Shown one piece after another: positions 12,223 to 20,873 of a stretch of 20,995 nt of DNA. The stretch's first letter is position 1; every line of letters starts with the position of its first letter. The stretch spans positions 1-20,995 of IMG/VR virus record IMGVR_UViG_3300037493_004043; one strand, 5' to 3'. The notes beneath the pieces were generated by a model that searched no databases, was not told the origin of the DNA, and was given only the letters and a program-made list of their open reading frames with translations. The position numbers were made by a program, and so were the translations under genes. This stretch comes from a virus.

Positions 12223-12747
12223 ATGGGAGCGACACATACAACTGATAGAGAAAAACAACTCTTTCAGCATCTAGTTTCTAGTGGGATGTCTGTGCATAAA
12301 GTATCAAGGCTTACTGGCCGTAGTCATGCTTGCATTACAAATAATGTAGACACCGATGGTGTGGCGGGAAATCAAACGTCAATTTGGACTGATGAAGATA
12401 TGTACAAAATCTTTGATCTCCACAGCGCTGGCAAGCGTGTTGTAGACATATCCCGTGAGATGAATCGTCCGAATCAAACGGTTAGCAGTATCATCCGTAG
12501 GGTAAATTCGAAGCATCAAAGAGCCTATGCAAAATGGCTTGAGCTACAAAAGCAAGAAGAAGAATCACCGGCTCTTGTGATGGAATTTCAGACGGTTGAA
12601 GCACAAAAGCAAGATGAGCCTGAGCACCCCGGTATTGACTGGCAGGCTAAGTGGTGTGAGGCTCAACAGCAGATAGCAGAGCTCAGGGAAATCAACTCGA
12701 TACTCAAGGGCTACGTCAGACACCTGCAAAGACTTAACGAGCAATAG
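12223..12747 (+). CDS. Helix-turn-helix protein with C-terminal coiled coil, probable regulator
   Basis: A 174-aa protein with two DNA-binding-like segments. Residues 7-40 (REKQLFQHLVSSGMSVHKVSRLTGRSHACI) form a resolvase-like HTH, and 53-92 (IWTDEDMYKIFDLHSAGKRV ... VSSIIRRV) a second, Myb/SANT-like one. The C-terminus (about 137-174: WQAKWCEAQQQIAELREINS and onward) is predicted coiled coil, suggesting oligomerisation. It has its own promoter, AAGGGAG upstream of ATG 12223, and a terminator right after it. Base composition in the first 300 bases is visibly more AT-rich than in its neighbours, consistent with a separate origin. Function not assigned; a phage regulator is likely. Confidence 0.77.
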   Translation: MGATHTTDREKQLFQHLVSSGMSVHKVSRLTGRSHACITNNVDTDGVAGNQTSIWTDEDMYKIFDLHSAGKRVVDISREMNRPNQTVSSIIRRVNSKHQRAYAKWLELQKQEEESPALVMEFQTVEAQKQDEPEHPGIDWQAKWCEAQQQIAELREINSILKGYVRHLQRLNEQ

Positions 12748-12811
12748 GGTAAACTGTTAGCACCCGCAAGGGAAATCAAAAACAACAACTGATGCCGGAC
12801 TGATGGAAGGA

Positions 12812-12840
12812 GACCCGATCTAAACAATCGGGTCTTTTTT
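12812..12840 (+). terminator. Rho-independent terminator of the rightward operon
   Basis: GACCCGAT (12812-12819) and ATCGGGTC (12827-12834) form a perfect 8-base stem with a 7-base loop, directly followed by six T. It lies 65 bases after the last plus-strand stop codon. Confidence 0.92.
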
Positions 12841-12844
12841 CGTC

Positions 12845-12869
12845 AACTTGTAAGGTTTTCTTACAAGTT
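12845..12869. other. Second perfect hairpin between converging operons
   Basis: AACTTGTAA (12845-12853) and TTACAAGTT (12861-12869) make a perfect 9-base stem with a 7-base loop. There is no U-run after it on either strand, so it is probably an accessory stop or mRNA-end stabiliser between the two facing terminators. Confidence 0.5.
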
Positions 12870-12870
12870 C

Positions 12871-12915
12871 AAAAAGTGACCCGGCGGTTTGAGCATATGC
12901 AGAGGCTTGCCGGGT
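12871..12915 (-). terminator. Rho-independent terminator of the leftward tail/lysis operon
   Basis: In the leftward transcript ACCCGGC (12915-12909) pairs with GCCGGGT (12885-12879), followed by CAC and five U (12875-12871). The loop is long (23 bases) but contains a GCATATGC palindrome. It begins 14 bases after the endolysin stop. Confidence 0.65.
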
Positions 12916-12928
12916 TCGTTGCTAGATT

Positions 12929-13465
12929 CTACCAGTCGATGTGTACAAAGCCGCCATTGCTGCCAAGCTCGCGCCATGCTCTGGCTTTCCTGTAAACCCC
13001 GTCACCCTCGCGCTTGACTGCATCTTCATCTTCCATCTCTGGGGACGTATTGCCCTCAACCGTCTTGACCCCCCAGGGGAAAACACCGGTCACGATACCG
13101 ATGTGGGCAAGCCGGTTGAGTGGTGCAAACCAAAAGCAGATAAGGTCACCGATTCTTACTTTGGTATGGTCGGCTTCCGCATCCTTCACGGATAACCAAT
13201 TCTTCGTACGTCGCGCCCAGTTGCCATGATCGGGACAGTATGCCGAGCGTGGCCAGTCTGCCGGGATGGTTAGGTCGAGGTCATGAGCTGCATTGCGTAG
13301 CCTGTAGACAACGAAAGCAGCACACCAAGGGCTACCGGGTGGCACAGGTGGAGTGGTTGAGGCTTGGTAGATTTCTACCGCCTTGCCCCTGTTGTCCCCG
13401 GTCTCAACTACACCAACATTATCGATGGCTTCCTTAGCTGCACCTAAAGCGATAGGTCTACTCAT
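12929..13465 (-). CDS. CHAP/NlpC-P60-type peptidoglycan hydrolase (endolysin)
   Basis: A 178-aa single-domain cysteine peptidase/amidase, likely the endolysin that cuts cell-wall peptide links at lysis. GSPWCAAFVVY carries the catalytic Cys (about residue 48), IGDLICFWF precedes AHIGIVTGV with the catalytic His, and VEGNTS supplies the third polar residue. No cell-wall binding domain and no signal peptide are seen, so a holin would be needed; none was recognised nearby. ATG 13465 has AAGGA about 10 bases upstream. It is the last gene of the leftward structural operon, followed by a terminator. Confidence 0.85.
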   Translation of the reverse strand: MSRPIALGAAKEAIDNVGVVETGDNRGKAVEIYQASTTPPVPPGSPWCAAFVVYRLRNAAHDLDLTIPADWPRSAYCPDHGNWARRTKNWLSVKDAEADHTKVRIGDLICFWFAPLNRLAHIGIVTGVFPWGVKTVEGNTSPEMEDEDAVKREGDGVYRKARAWRELGSNGGFVHIDW

Positions 13466-13506
13466 GGTGATATATTCCTTTTGTCGATCTTATCTCCCGA
13501 CACCCC

Positions 13507-13548
13507 GGTGGGCAGTACTCCTCGTTTGCCATTCCCTTGCTGCCCACC
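13507..13548 (-). other. Hairpin between tail gene and endolysin
   Basis: GGTGGGCAG (13507-13515) and CTGCCCACC (13540-13548) form a perfect 9-base stem with a 24-base loop in the 95-base gap. No U-run follows in the leftward mRNA, so transcription probably continues into the endolysin; the structure may cap the 3' end of the tail message. Confidence 0.5.
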
Positions 13549-13560
13549 ACCCCTTTTTCC

Positions 13561-16494
13561 TTAGGCGAAAGTCTCGCCGTCATCCACACTTACCAGCTGC
13601 GTGATACCTGCCGCTGTGTCGTGGTAGTAAAGATACCAGTTACCAAGCCTCCAAGATATTGCCGTTTGGTCGTTCTGTACCCCGCTGGCTACTACCGCAC
13701 TACTTGCCGTGATAATGTTGCCCTGTGGGTCATAGATGACCCTGTGTAGGTCATTGCCTGTATGCCGGAAGACTACGCACCGCTTACCCATCGGGTTGAT
13801 GCCTACGCTAACGTGCGTCCCTGCCGCACTTACTACTGTAGCCACTGATACGGTACTCCCCTCATCGTCGGTGTAATACGAATCTATGCCACCGCCTGAT
13901 TGATTCTCAACTAAGATATACAACCTGCCGGATGCGCTGGTCGGGTCGTAGGCAATCGCTACACAGTCAACCCCGGTTATGCCGGTCGTAACCTCAACGT
14001 AGTTAGATCCGTTAGGCCCATCGGCAAAGTGAAGCACCACGGTATGTGATTCCACATTGGCATAGCAGAGCCGCTGGTTAGGGGCTACATCAACCGCCAG
14101 GCAACCACCTGCCGCCGTCAAGCTGCGGAACCAAGAGCGGAAGCGGTGCGAGGTGTGAAGCGGATCTAGACCTATATTGTTAGTGCCTTGGATGGCATCA
14201 TGGTTACTTTCACCAAGCCCCCAGGGAGTGGACGTGTAGTACCTTCCCTCAGCATCCAGCGTGGAATCTGTCCCTCGGTTGGCACTCGTGGTTGCTAGTA
14301 GCAAGTCAACTGTACCGGTGGCGGCAGGGTCTCCTGCGCTGTCCAAGATAGCACCGTGAGCGATGCCCCGGAGCAAGGAGCCACCAGCCAGATATAAGGC
14401 TGCATCCGTGCCGCCGTTGATGTCGAAAGGATCGTAAAGGTCGGGCGGGAAGTTGCCATTGATGCGGTCAAAGAGCGTCTGGGCGGTAATGGTACCCTGC
14501 GCCAACTGATGCCCGTATGCGAACTCCGTGCCGGTTGTGGCGTGTGGGGTTGCAAGGATGCCGCCACCGTACAACCAAGTAGAGTAGCCCGTAACGCCGT
14601 TCAAGAAACAATCGCTAAGCGGTGGTTGACTCACAGTGCAGGTAGCACCAGCCGGGTATGCTACCGAGTTGGTTGCCGTCCATCCAGGATGTCTCACGAT
14701 GCCATCATCTGATGTATTGATTTGAGTAACTAACCCGCTGATGGTCACCGGTTGGACGCTGTAGGAAGTTACCCCGGTAGCACCGCCTACAGTCATCTGC
14801 CACCATACATCGGATTCTTCTTCAGTCCTTCCATCGCGGTCTTGTTGCCAGAATCGTCTGCCGTAGTAGTAGGTAGTTGTGTCTACCTCTGCAACTATTG
14901 CCGGTGTGATGCGCTCGTACTGAGCCGTGAAGGTATCTGGCACATAGGTTGAATCGGTGTTGGTATAAACCAGAGTGGTTGTACCGATGTCAATGGATCC
15001 GCTGAAAACGCGCAACCGTCTGCAGCTAGTGATGCCCCAGTAAGCCGTGTCGAAAGATTCGTTACCGGCATACGCGGCATTGGTTAGGTTCTTCCGTGGG
15101 TACGGGTTGTCTTTGTCTTCGGCAGCGGGCAATGCTCCAAAACTCCACACATCAGGTGAGCAAAGGTCAAGGGTTACGGTGCTGTATGCGGTCGTAGGAG
15201 CCACAACCTGCCACCGTTTGGTGTTGTTCTTATAGTCGGCCAACTCGATGTAGCCGGTCTGGTTGGTGCCGCTTTGCGCCTTGATTTGTATCTGTAGATA
15301 CCGGTATCCACTCATACCCTCATACGGTGTATATGTCCGGTCGTTAGTGGTGCCAGCAATAGCCCGGTTGTTTGTCTCAGCGATTGACCAGCCGTTGAAG
15401 CGGAAGCCCCGGAACATCACCCGCGTATCTGCTGAGTAGTCCCCGTTGGCTATTAGCCCAAGGCTTGAGAGCTGCGCGCTTATCCATTCGGGTACGTCAT
15501 TCAATGAAGTGCTTAGAGTGTTGCTGCCGTAGGTCGGGTCGGTTAGCACCGTGGTGGTGCTGTAGGCTACAAAGGTATCCTGACCACCGTATGAGCCACC
15601 TGAGCTTATAACCGTACGGGTGCCGCCGTCATAGCCGGTAACGAAAACATCGAGGTTGTCGGGATATGCGCCTTCCCATGCTCGAACCCTGCCGACAATA
15701 GACACATTGCGATCAAGGCATGATGACGTGCTGATGGTTCCAGATGCCGTGCTGACAATACCAAAGCCGTCGGTCTCGCCCAAGATACTTAGGCTCCATT
15801 CCGTGGCGCTCTGGTTATGGAAAGTGTGAGCATGGGTTATGTCGTGTACGGTGGTGCCGTTGACCTTTACAAGGCTTACCGCAAAGTCGTGCCGGACATC
15901 CCCAGCGCATGAACCGGAAGCGGAAAGCGTAGCCGTATAGTTTGCAGTTACTCTTGATAATGCCGCAGCTGACACCGCAACCGACCCACTGTTAGCAGAT
16001 AGGCTACAAGCCGCTGTAGCGCCCGATGTGGTCATCTCGTACCAAGTGTAAGAGGTTAGGCTAGGGAACTGGGTAGGTGCACTGGTTGAGGAAAAAGCCG
16101 CTTCGGCAATATTCCAAAGTTTATCCACGCTAACGGATGCTGAGAAAGTACCAGCGCAAGTTACGCTGACATCTTTGTAAGTTGTGCCCCCGGTTTCGCT
16201 GCCGGATGCCAACACAACATAAGAGGAGTTACTGCTACCGTGGCCATTGTTGACCGTGATGTTTGCCCTAAGCTCCCAAGTCCAAGCCGCGCCAGGGGAG
16301 GGTGCCACGATGTAATCAACAATGGCAAGGCTACCTGAAAAGCCTAGATGCCCACCAAAAGTAAAGCCGGTTTGATACTCATCGTAATCCGGCTCTAGTG
16401 GTTGGGTGTCAAAAGGATTCCAGATACGGGCAAGCACGTTCTGGGTGTGGCTCATCGTGAGCGTGGCAGTTCGGGTGCCGTCAATGTATGCCAT
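13561..16494 (-). CDS. Large tail fibre / receptor-binding-like protein with C-terminal beta-propeller-like region
   Basis: A 977-aa structural protein. It is rich in Thr, Ser, Gly and short beta-strand patterns throughout, as in tail fibres and host-contact proteins. The last 200 residues look like a beta-propeller of the BNR/Asp-box type: TDDEGST at about 875-881 and SVDDGETFA at the very end both fit the S/T-x-D-x-G-x-T Asp-box, and paired strands such as RLYILVEN and HRVIYDPQGNI lie between. The N-terminal 20 residues may attach to the preceding baseplate protein. ATG 16494 follows the upstream stop by two bases. No enzymatic residues can be assigned. Specific receptor unknown. Confidence 0.75.
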   Translation of the reverse strand: MAYIDGTRTATLTMSHTQNVLARIWNPFDTQPLEPDYDEYQTGFTFGGHLGFSGSLAIVDYIVAPSPGAAWTWELRANITVNNGHGSSNSSYVVLASGSETGGTTYKDVSVTCAGTFSASVSVDKLWNIAEAAFSSTSAPTQFPSLTSYTWYEMTTSGATAACSLSANSGSVAVSAAALSRVTANYTATLSASGSCAGDVRHDFAVSLVKVNGTTVHDITHAHTFHNQSATEWSLSILGETDGFGIVSTASGTISTSSCLDRNVSIVGRVRAWEGAYPDNLDVFVTGYDGGTRTVISSGGSYGGQDTFVAYSTTTVLTDPTYGSNTLSTSLNDVPEWISAQLSSLGLIANGDYSADTRVMFRGFRFNGWSIAETNNRAIAGTTNDRTYTPYEGMSGYRYLQIQIKAQSGTNQTGYIELADYKNNTKRWQVVAPTTAYSTVTLDLCSPDVWSFGALPAAEDKDNPYPRKNLTNAAYAGNESFDTAYWGITSCRRLRVFSGSIDIGTTTLVYTNTDSTYVPDTFTAQYERITPAIVAEVDTTTYYYGRRFWQQDRDGRTEEESDVWWQMTVGGATGVTSYSVQPVTISGLVTQINTSDDGIVRHPGWTATNSVAYPAGATCTVSQPPLSDCFLNGVTGYSTWLYGGGILATPHATTGTEFAYGHQLAQGTITAQTLFDRINGNFPPDLYDPFDINGGTDAALYLAGGSLLRGIAHGAILDSAGDPAATGTVDLLLATTSANRGTDSTLDAEGRYYTSTPWGLGESNHDAIQGTNNIGLDPLHTSHRFRSWFRSLTAAGGCLAVDVAPNQRLCYANVESHTVVLHFADGPNGSNYVEVTTGITGVDCVAIAYDPTSASGRLYILVENQSGGGIDSYYTDDEGSTVSVATVVSAAGTHVSVGINPMGKRCVVFRHTGNDLHRVIYDPQGNIITASSAVVASGVQNDQTAISWRLGNWYLYYHDTAAGITQLVSVDDGETFA

Positions 16495-16496
16495 GG

Positions 16497-18740
16497 CTAC
16501 ACCCCTGCGCTAACGTAAACCGCCCGATAGGATGCCCTGCGTACATTGAAAAGAGTACTGCTGCCGGGCGTGTTCTCCTGCACAAACTCTATCTGCGGGA
16601 TGGCAATAATCCGATAGTTGCCCAGTACGGCTACCCCATCCGTATCCATCAGCTTGATAACATCACCAAGCCAGACCGGTCTATTGCTGTTGTTGTAAAC
16701 CAAGAATGTCGCATCGAACTCAATCATCGTACGCCCGGTGGTAAGCCGGGTGTAGAGCATCAAACAGGCAGCCGTAACCGCATCAAGGGTATTGAGCGCC
16801 GGGTCTCGGTACTGGTAGCAGACTGGCCTACCTCGCCAGTTCCGTGGACGGCTTGCCGGTGCTGTGGCCGCTATCTCTGCCGCTGAATCTATCTGCGTGT
16901 AAGGTATAAAAATGCCGGTGTTAGGGTCTTGCCCAATGACAGTTACCTGAGTACATTCCGCTTCCTCGTTGTAACTGTTGAGCGTACGAATCACCCTTTG
17001 TGGGCGTAGCTCTTCAGCCACTCCCGCCGTGGTTGCGGTTGATATGCTCTGGTATAGCGTCATCGTGGAAGCAGTAGAAGCCGCAGCAACATCCAGCCAC
17101 TGGTAGTAATAGCCTGTAGCGGTAGGCGTCCAACCGGTTATCCAAGTCGCGTAATATTCTTGCTTTATCCTGTCTAAGAAAGATGCAACCGTGTCACCGT
17201 AATCAGGAGCAAGCGTGTACTGTCCCTTACTAACGTTGGTCGTGTACGGCAACTCTTGATATGGATAATCACCAATAAAGACTGGGGCTATGGCATCATC
17301 GTAACCAGCGATAAGTAGCAGATCAAGAACAGCACTGCCAGCCTGCACTCCATCGTAAGGGTAAGATTCAACCAACCACGCAAGGTCAAAGTCGCCGGTA
17401 CGATCCGTGCCTGTATATACATAAGTTGCCCAGCTTGCTGTTGTGTCACGGTCGAGAAACTCAATCTTTGGCGGCTGAAGCGTACCCCGGAAGATGTCTA
17501 TGTAAGTCACCACAGCCGGGTAAACAGCAGGGCCATCACCAAGTGCAATCCTTACCGGTCGGTCGGATGTTACGTTAGGTTTTTGTACCCCTGCATCAAT
17601 CAATGCCTTAGCGATAGCACCAATGGTGCAGGTTGCTTTGCCATCTTCATCGACCGCTATGCTCAGGCTCTGGATGTACTGCGTCACATCTACTGTCCCA
17701 TCGTAGGTAGCACCGACAGGAGCATCGTAGACCGCTTCAGTGGAGTACAAACCAAGTGAACCTGTACCTGCACCGGTTAGCGCAACCTTTGCCCTTACGC
17801 TCTTGATGACACCGTTAGGCGTGTATGCCGTGCCGTCTGCCTTCACGACCGACCCGGTAAAGGTATATGCACCAAAGCCCGCATTATCACCTGCATAGGT
17901 TGGCGCAAAGGTAGCACCTACCGGAGGGGGATACCGCAGGGCTTTGATCTGACTTAGCACATAACCGCTGGTTTCAAAGTTGCACTTTGCGAGCTGCACC
18001 GTGGCCTGCCCGGTTGGTACCAGCCAGGAGAACGCGGCAGCAGGGAGGATGTTATTTTGTATGTCCGGGTCAAGGTCTTCAAAGACATGACTAAAACTAG
18101 TGCCATCTGAGGTTGTTACCAGCAACTCGCGCCGCCGTGCTGGAATCATCATTATAGAGATGAAGTCAGATCGGCTAGACTTTGCCTTGGTAGTGCCAAC
18201 CGCAGGAGCGATGTTGGAATCTCCACGCTCATAAGTGCCAACCACTAGACCAGACTTAAGCACCTGAGCAGTGCCGTTAGCAGCAAACCAGACCTCAACG
18301 CTTCCAGCCGAACCGACACCCCACCCGGCTTTTAGTATCACCGTCTTGTCGGTGTCCTTTAGTCCAGGAACGTACAAGGAAAGGTAGACCGCTTGATTGA
18401 CACCGAAGGCAGTTGTAAGCGTAGCCCGCTCAGTGACGTTGAGGCTTTGCAGGTAGTAATCACCGGATGATCTAATCTGCATCTGCTTCCAACTTGCCGC
18501 AGTAATCAAGGTGTAGTCGGTCTTTTGGTACCGTGCATACGATCCGCTGTAGGTTGTACTCCACGCGGCAGTTACCGGGAGTGGAGCAAGCATCATAGTT
18601 AGCGTGGCCGGGTCTTGCCAGATGTTAGAGCTGTTAGTTAGGTCTATCTTTGTGCCGTCAAGCGCAACCATCAACCTACCGAACTGTGGCCTAGGCTCAA
18701 CTACATCGAACTCTACTTTTAGTTGGTGGATGTTAGCCAT
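16497..18740 (-). CDS. Tail tip / baseplate protein
   Basis: A 747-aa structural protein directly after the tape measure, where distal-tail and tail-tip (baseplate hub) proteins lie in siphophages. The N-terminal 20 residues and a strand-rich, Gly/Thr-rich body are compatible, and the middle (FGAYTFTGSVVKADGTAYTP) resembles carbohydrate-binding or concanavalin-like modules. The C-terminal third (RVIRTLNSYNEEAECTQVTV, VWLGDVIKLMDTDGV) resembles hub domains that check the orientation of frames. No lytic motif is clear. Its ATG overlaps the tape measure stop as TAATG. The precise family is not recognised. Confidence 0.7.
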   Translation of the reverse strand: MANIHQLKVEFDVVEPRPQFGRLMVALDGTKIDLTNSSNIWQDPATLTMMLAPLPVTAAWSTTYSGSYARYQKTDYTLITAASWKQMQIRSSGDYYLQSLNVTERATLTTAFGVNQAVYLSLYVPGLKDTDKTVILKAGWGVGSAGSVEVWFAANGTAQVLKSGLVVGTYERGDSNIAPAVGTTKAKSSRSDFISIMMIPARRRELLVTTSDGTSFSHVFEDLDPDIQNNILPAAAFSWLVPTGQATVQLAKCNFETSGYVLSQIKALRYPPPVGATFAPTYAGDNAGFGAYTFTGSVVKADGTAYTPNGVIKSVRAKVALTGAGTGSLGLYSTEAVYDAPVGATYDGTVDVTQYIQSLSIAVDEDGKATCTIGAIAKALIDAGVQKPNVTSDRPVRIALGDGPAVYPAVVTYIDIFRGTLQPPKIEFLDRDTTASWATYVYTGTDRTGDFDLAWLVESYPYDGVQAGSAVLDLLLIAGYDDAIAPVFIGDYPYQELPYTTNVSKGQYTLAPDYGDTVASFLDRIKQEYYATWITGWTPTATGYYYQWLDVAAASTASTMTLYQSISTATTAGVAEELRPQRVIRTLNSYNEEAECTQVTVIGQDPNTGIFIPYTQIDSAAEIAATAPASRPRNWRGRPVCYQYRDPALNTLDAVTAACLMLYTRLTTGRTMIEFDATFLVYNNSNRPVWLGDVIKLMDTDGVAVLGNYRIIAIPQIEFVQENTPGSSTLFNVRRASYRAVYVSAGV

Positions 18741-20329
18741 TAGAATCTACCCATTATGCCGGGTTGACCGTTGCGCCTACCCTCATCTCGGATAAGCCTA
18801 CGCATGGCTCTTTCAAGGTCTGTACCTGCCGGTATAAGCCCATTGCCGAACCTACCGTAGGAAGCGTTGACGGCCCCAACCTCGGCACCTGTCAAGCCTA
18901 TGGCACCCATCGCCCCACCGCCTAAAGTCTCACGCCGTAGGGTCAAAGCGTCTGCCGTGTCTTTCGTGTTGGTTGCAATGCGGAGAAGTAAATCTTCAGC
19001 CTCAGCAGTGCGACCCATGCCCGGCTCTTCACCCGGTTTGAATAACGGGCCGAAAGGCTTCGGTACTTCTCCTGCCTGTGGTGCTTTTGCCCCTGCCATC
19101 TTACCGATGATGCTGTCTGCAAACTTTTGAGCATCCGCAAAGGGCTTACTAAAGTCAACACCACCCATAATATCTGTGGCTGTTGTAAACCCGTATCTTG
19201 CTTCCAGGTCGGCTAACTCTTTGGCTGCTCGCTCTTTTGAGTACAGCCCACTGTTTCTAAAAGAATCAATCTTGTCGGCCTTGTCTACAAATTCCGAAAA
19301 CTTTGGATCGTTGTAAAAAGGAATCTTGGCAAACATCTGCCGAAACTGGTTCATGATGTTTTGAAACATCGTGCCTATGTTTTTAAAGGTGTCGGAAAGT
19401 ATGTCAGGTATAGATGCAGTAACAGCAACGATTGAAGCCAGTAACCTATCTACGCTTGCTTGAACCTTGCCATCGGTAAACCCCTTGGTGAAGTCTTGCA
19501 TAGGCCCGAAAAACTTTTCGGTGATGTCCGCAAGCACTCCGCTATCCATCATGCGCCCAAGAAAGTCAGTTGTGTACTGTATGTAAGGAGTCAAGATGGT
19601 AATCATCTTCTGACCTATCTTACGCATCGTGCCTTCCCAAGCGTCCTCAAGCGATGCTAACTTTGTAGCGGTGTCATTCTGCAAGCCGTCCAACATCCCT
19701 GAGTATTTGGTATCAATGATGTTAACAAAGGCTTCAAATACCTTCATCTCTTGGCCCTGCTCAAGCCCGCCACCCTTGTCAAACTTTATGCCTTGCTTGG
19801 CAAAGTCTGAGCGGTTCATGCCAAACATTGAGAGCTGCCCCATGTCTGGAATCTGGCCGCCTTTCAACTGCTGAACCATGTTCAGCAATGAGGCCAACTT
19901 CTCCTCACTAGCACCGAAAGCCGCGCCAAGGTTTGCAAGGCGTGGAAGCATGGCGTTCGTTTCAACGCCTGTTGCTTCAAGCCCTACCGCTAGGTTTGCC
20001 AACTGAGAAAAGGTGAAAGGTGAAGGGCCGGCAACCTTGCGAACCATGTCTAATACTTCAGCTGCCTTCTTGCCGCTACCGGTGATGGCGGTAAGCCGTG
20101 AGTTGAGAGACTCAAAAGAAACAGCCGCGTCAAAGGCAGTCTTGCCAAGCATACCGAAACCGGCAACAGTACCGGCAACAGCCACACCACCAATAGCCCC
20201 AAGGGCTGACCCGGCACCTTGGGCTTTTTGTGCGACTTGGCCTAACCCGCTTTTGACTTTGTCAAGGGCAGATACAATCTGCCCCATGCCATCTACGCCG
20301 AGCTTTACGGTAAGTTGTGCTACTGTCAA
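18740..20329 (-). CDS. Tail tape measure protein
   Basis: Sets tail length and is ejected with DNA at infection. The 529-aa protein starts with a helical segment (LDKVKSGLGQVAQKAQG), then a Gly/Ala-rich hydrophobic stretch (about 41-65: SALGAIGGVAVAGTVAGFGMLG), then AFDAAVSFESLNSRLTAITGSGKKAAEVL, the typical tape-measure entry pattern. Heavily helical afterwards. At this length the tail should be short for a siphophage, near 80 nm by the usual 1.5 angstrom per residue rule. The start is a TTG at 20329, overlapping the stop of the frameshifted chaperone as TTGA, with AGGGG six bases upstream. It overlaps the next gene by one base. Confidence 0.88.
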   Translation of the reverse strand: MTVAQLTVKLGVDGMGQIVSALDKVKSGLGQVAQKAQGAGSALGAIGGVAVAGTVAGFGMLGKTAFDAAVSFESLNSRLTAITGSGKKAAEVLDMVRKVAGPSPFTFSQLANLAVGLEATGVETNAMLPRLANLGAAFGASEEKLASLLNMVQQLKGGQIPDMGQLSMFGMNRSDFAKQGIKFDKGGGLEQGQEMKVFEAFVNIIDTKYSGMLDGLQNDTATKLASLEDAWEGTMRKIGQKMITILTPYIQYTTDFLGRMMDSGVLADITEKFFGPMQDFTKGFTDGKVQASVDRLLASIVAVTASIPDILSDTFKNIGTMFQNIMNQFRQMFAKIPFYNDPKFSEFVDKADKIDSFRNSGLYSKERAAKELADLEARYGFTTATDIMGGVDFSKPFADAQKFADSIIGKMAGAKAPQAGEVPKPFGPLFKPGEEPGMGRTAEAEDLLLRIATNTKDTADALTLRRETLGGGAMGAIGLTGAEVGAVNASYGRFGNGLIPAGTDLERAMRRLIRDEGRRNGQPGIMGRF

Positions 20330-20873
20330 AATATGCCCCTCGTTGCTTTAATCACGGCTACTTCGTGTTTCTCCAGATCCTGAGCAATCACGGCAACTTC
20401 CCAAATCTGCTCCAGCGTTAGGTCGACTTCAGATGGATGACGGTGTAAGTATTTCACGCAGTAATACGCGATGACGCTGCCTACACCGCCAAGTCGTTTT
20501 TTGCTTCGTCTACCTCTTTGGTTACACTGACATCAATATACTTACCGATGAACGACCAGTAGATAGCGTAAAAGGCTTGAGTATTCTTCCGGCTTAGGTC
20601 AAGCAGTACGCGGATGAAAGCCGCATCGCTTGGGTCATCCATATCCGGTATGTAGCACTTGCCGATAATCAGACAGTTGACCAACAGGTTTGGAGCCATC
20701 TCGGCGTAAGACATCCTGATTCTTTGCAGCTCACTTGCATCCGGGAAGTAGTCTGCCGCCTTTGGCTGGCGGAACTTTACTGTCGCTCCTTCACCAGCCC
20801 ACTCGCTTAAGTCTACTTCTAGGATGCCGTGTTCTACTTCAGGTTCAACCGCCTTGATGGCTTTTATTCCCAT
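20326..20873 (-). CDS. Tail assembly chaperone gpGT, -1 frameshift product
   Basis: The longer chaperone form, made when ribosomes slip -1 at A AAA AAC (20502-20496) near the end of the gpG-like frame. After the slip the frame continues for 56 codons, beginning RLGGVGSVIAYYCVKYLHRH and ending TRGIF, and stops at TGA 20328-20326, exactly overlapping the tape measure TTG. No stop interrupts it. Total about 182 aa from ATG 20873. This is the same layout as lambda G/GT: two proteins with a shared N-terminus, just before the tape measure, that bind it and recruit tail tube subunits. Confidence 0.82.
20441..20502 (-). promoter_or_regulatory. Programmed -1 ribosomal frameshift signal
   Basis: The heptamer A AAA AAC (20502-20496) is in frame as X-XXY-YYZ, one of the most efficient known -1 sites. 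After a 7-base spacer, CGGTGTA (20488-20482) pairs perfectly with TACACCG (20447-20441), enclosing a smaller hairpin GTATT/AATAC. The spacer and stem placement are those of a stimulatory structure, and the 0-frame stop is inside the stem. Confidence 0.8.
20481..20873 (-). CDS. Tail assembly chaperone gpG-like, unshifted product
   Basis: A 130-aa protein from ATG 20873, read to TAG 20483-20481. It is helical, with IKAVEPEVEHGILEVDLSEW at the start and FRQPKAADYFPDASELQRIR (about 35-55) resembling phage tail chaperones. Position between the tail tube gene and the tape measure is diagnostic. The start ATG overlaps the upstream stop as TAATG; a GTG at 20882 is possible but less likely. The slippery heptamer lies 12 bases before the stop codon. 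Confidence 0.85.
   Translation of the reverse strand: MGIKAIKAVEPEVEHGILEVDLSEWAGEGATVKFRQPKAADYFPDASELQRIRMSYAEMAPNLLVNCLIIGKCYIPDMDDPSDAAFIRVLLDLSRKNTQAFYAIYWSFIGKYIDVSVTKEVDEAKNDLAV

Noticed and set aside
13458-13532. 24-codon minus-strand frame (MANEEYCPPGC...) between tail gene and endolysin
   Set aside because: The AGGG is only a base or two from the ATG, the frame sits inside a hairpin, and there is no other coding sign; too short to support.
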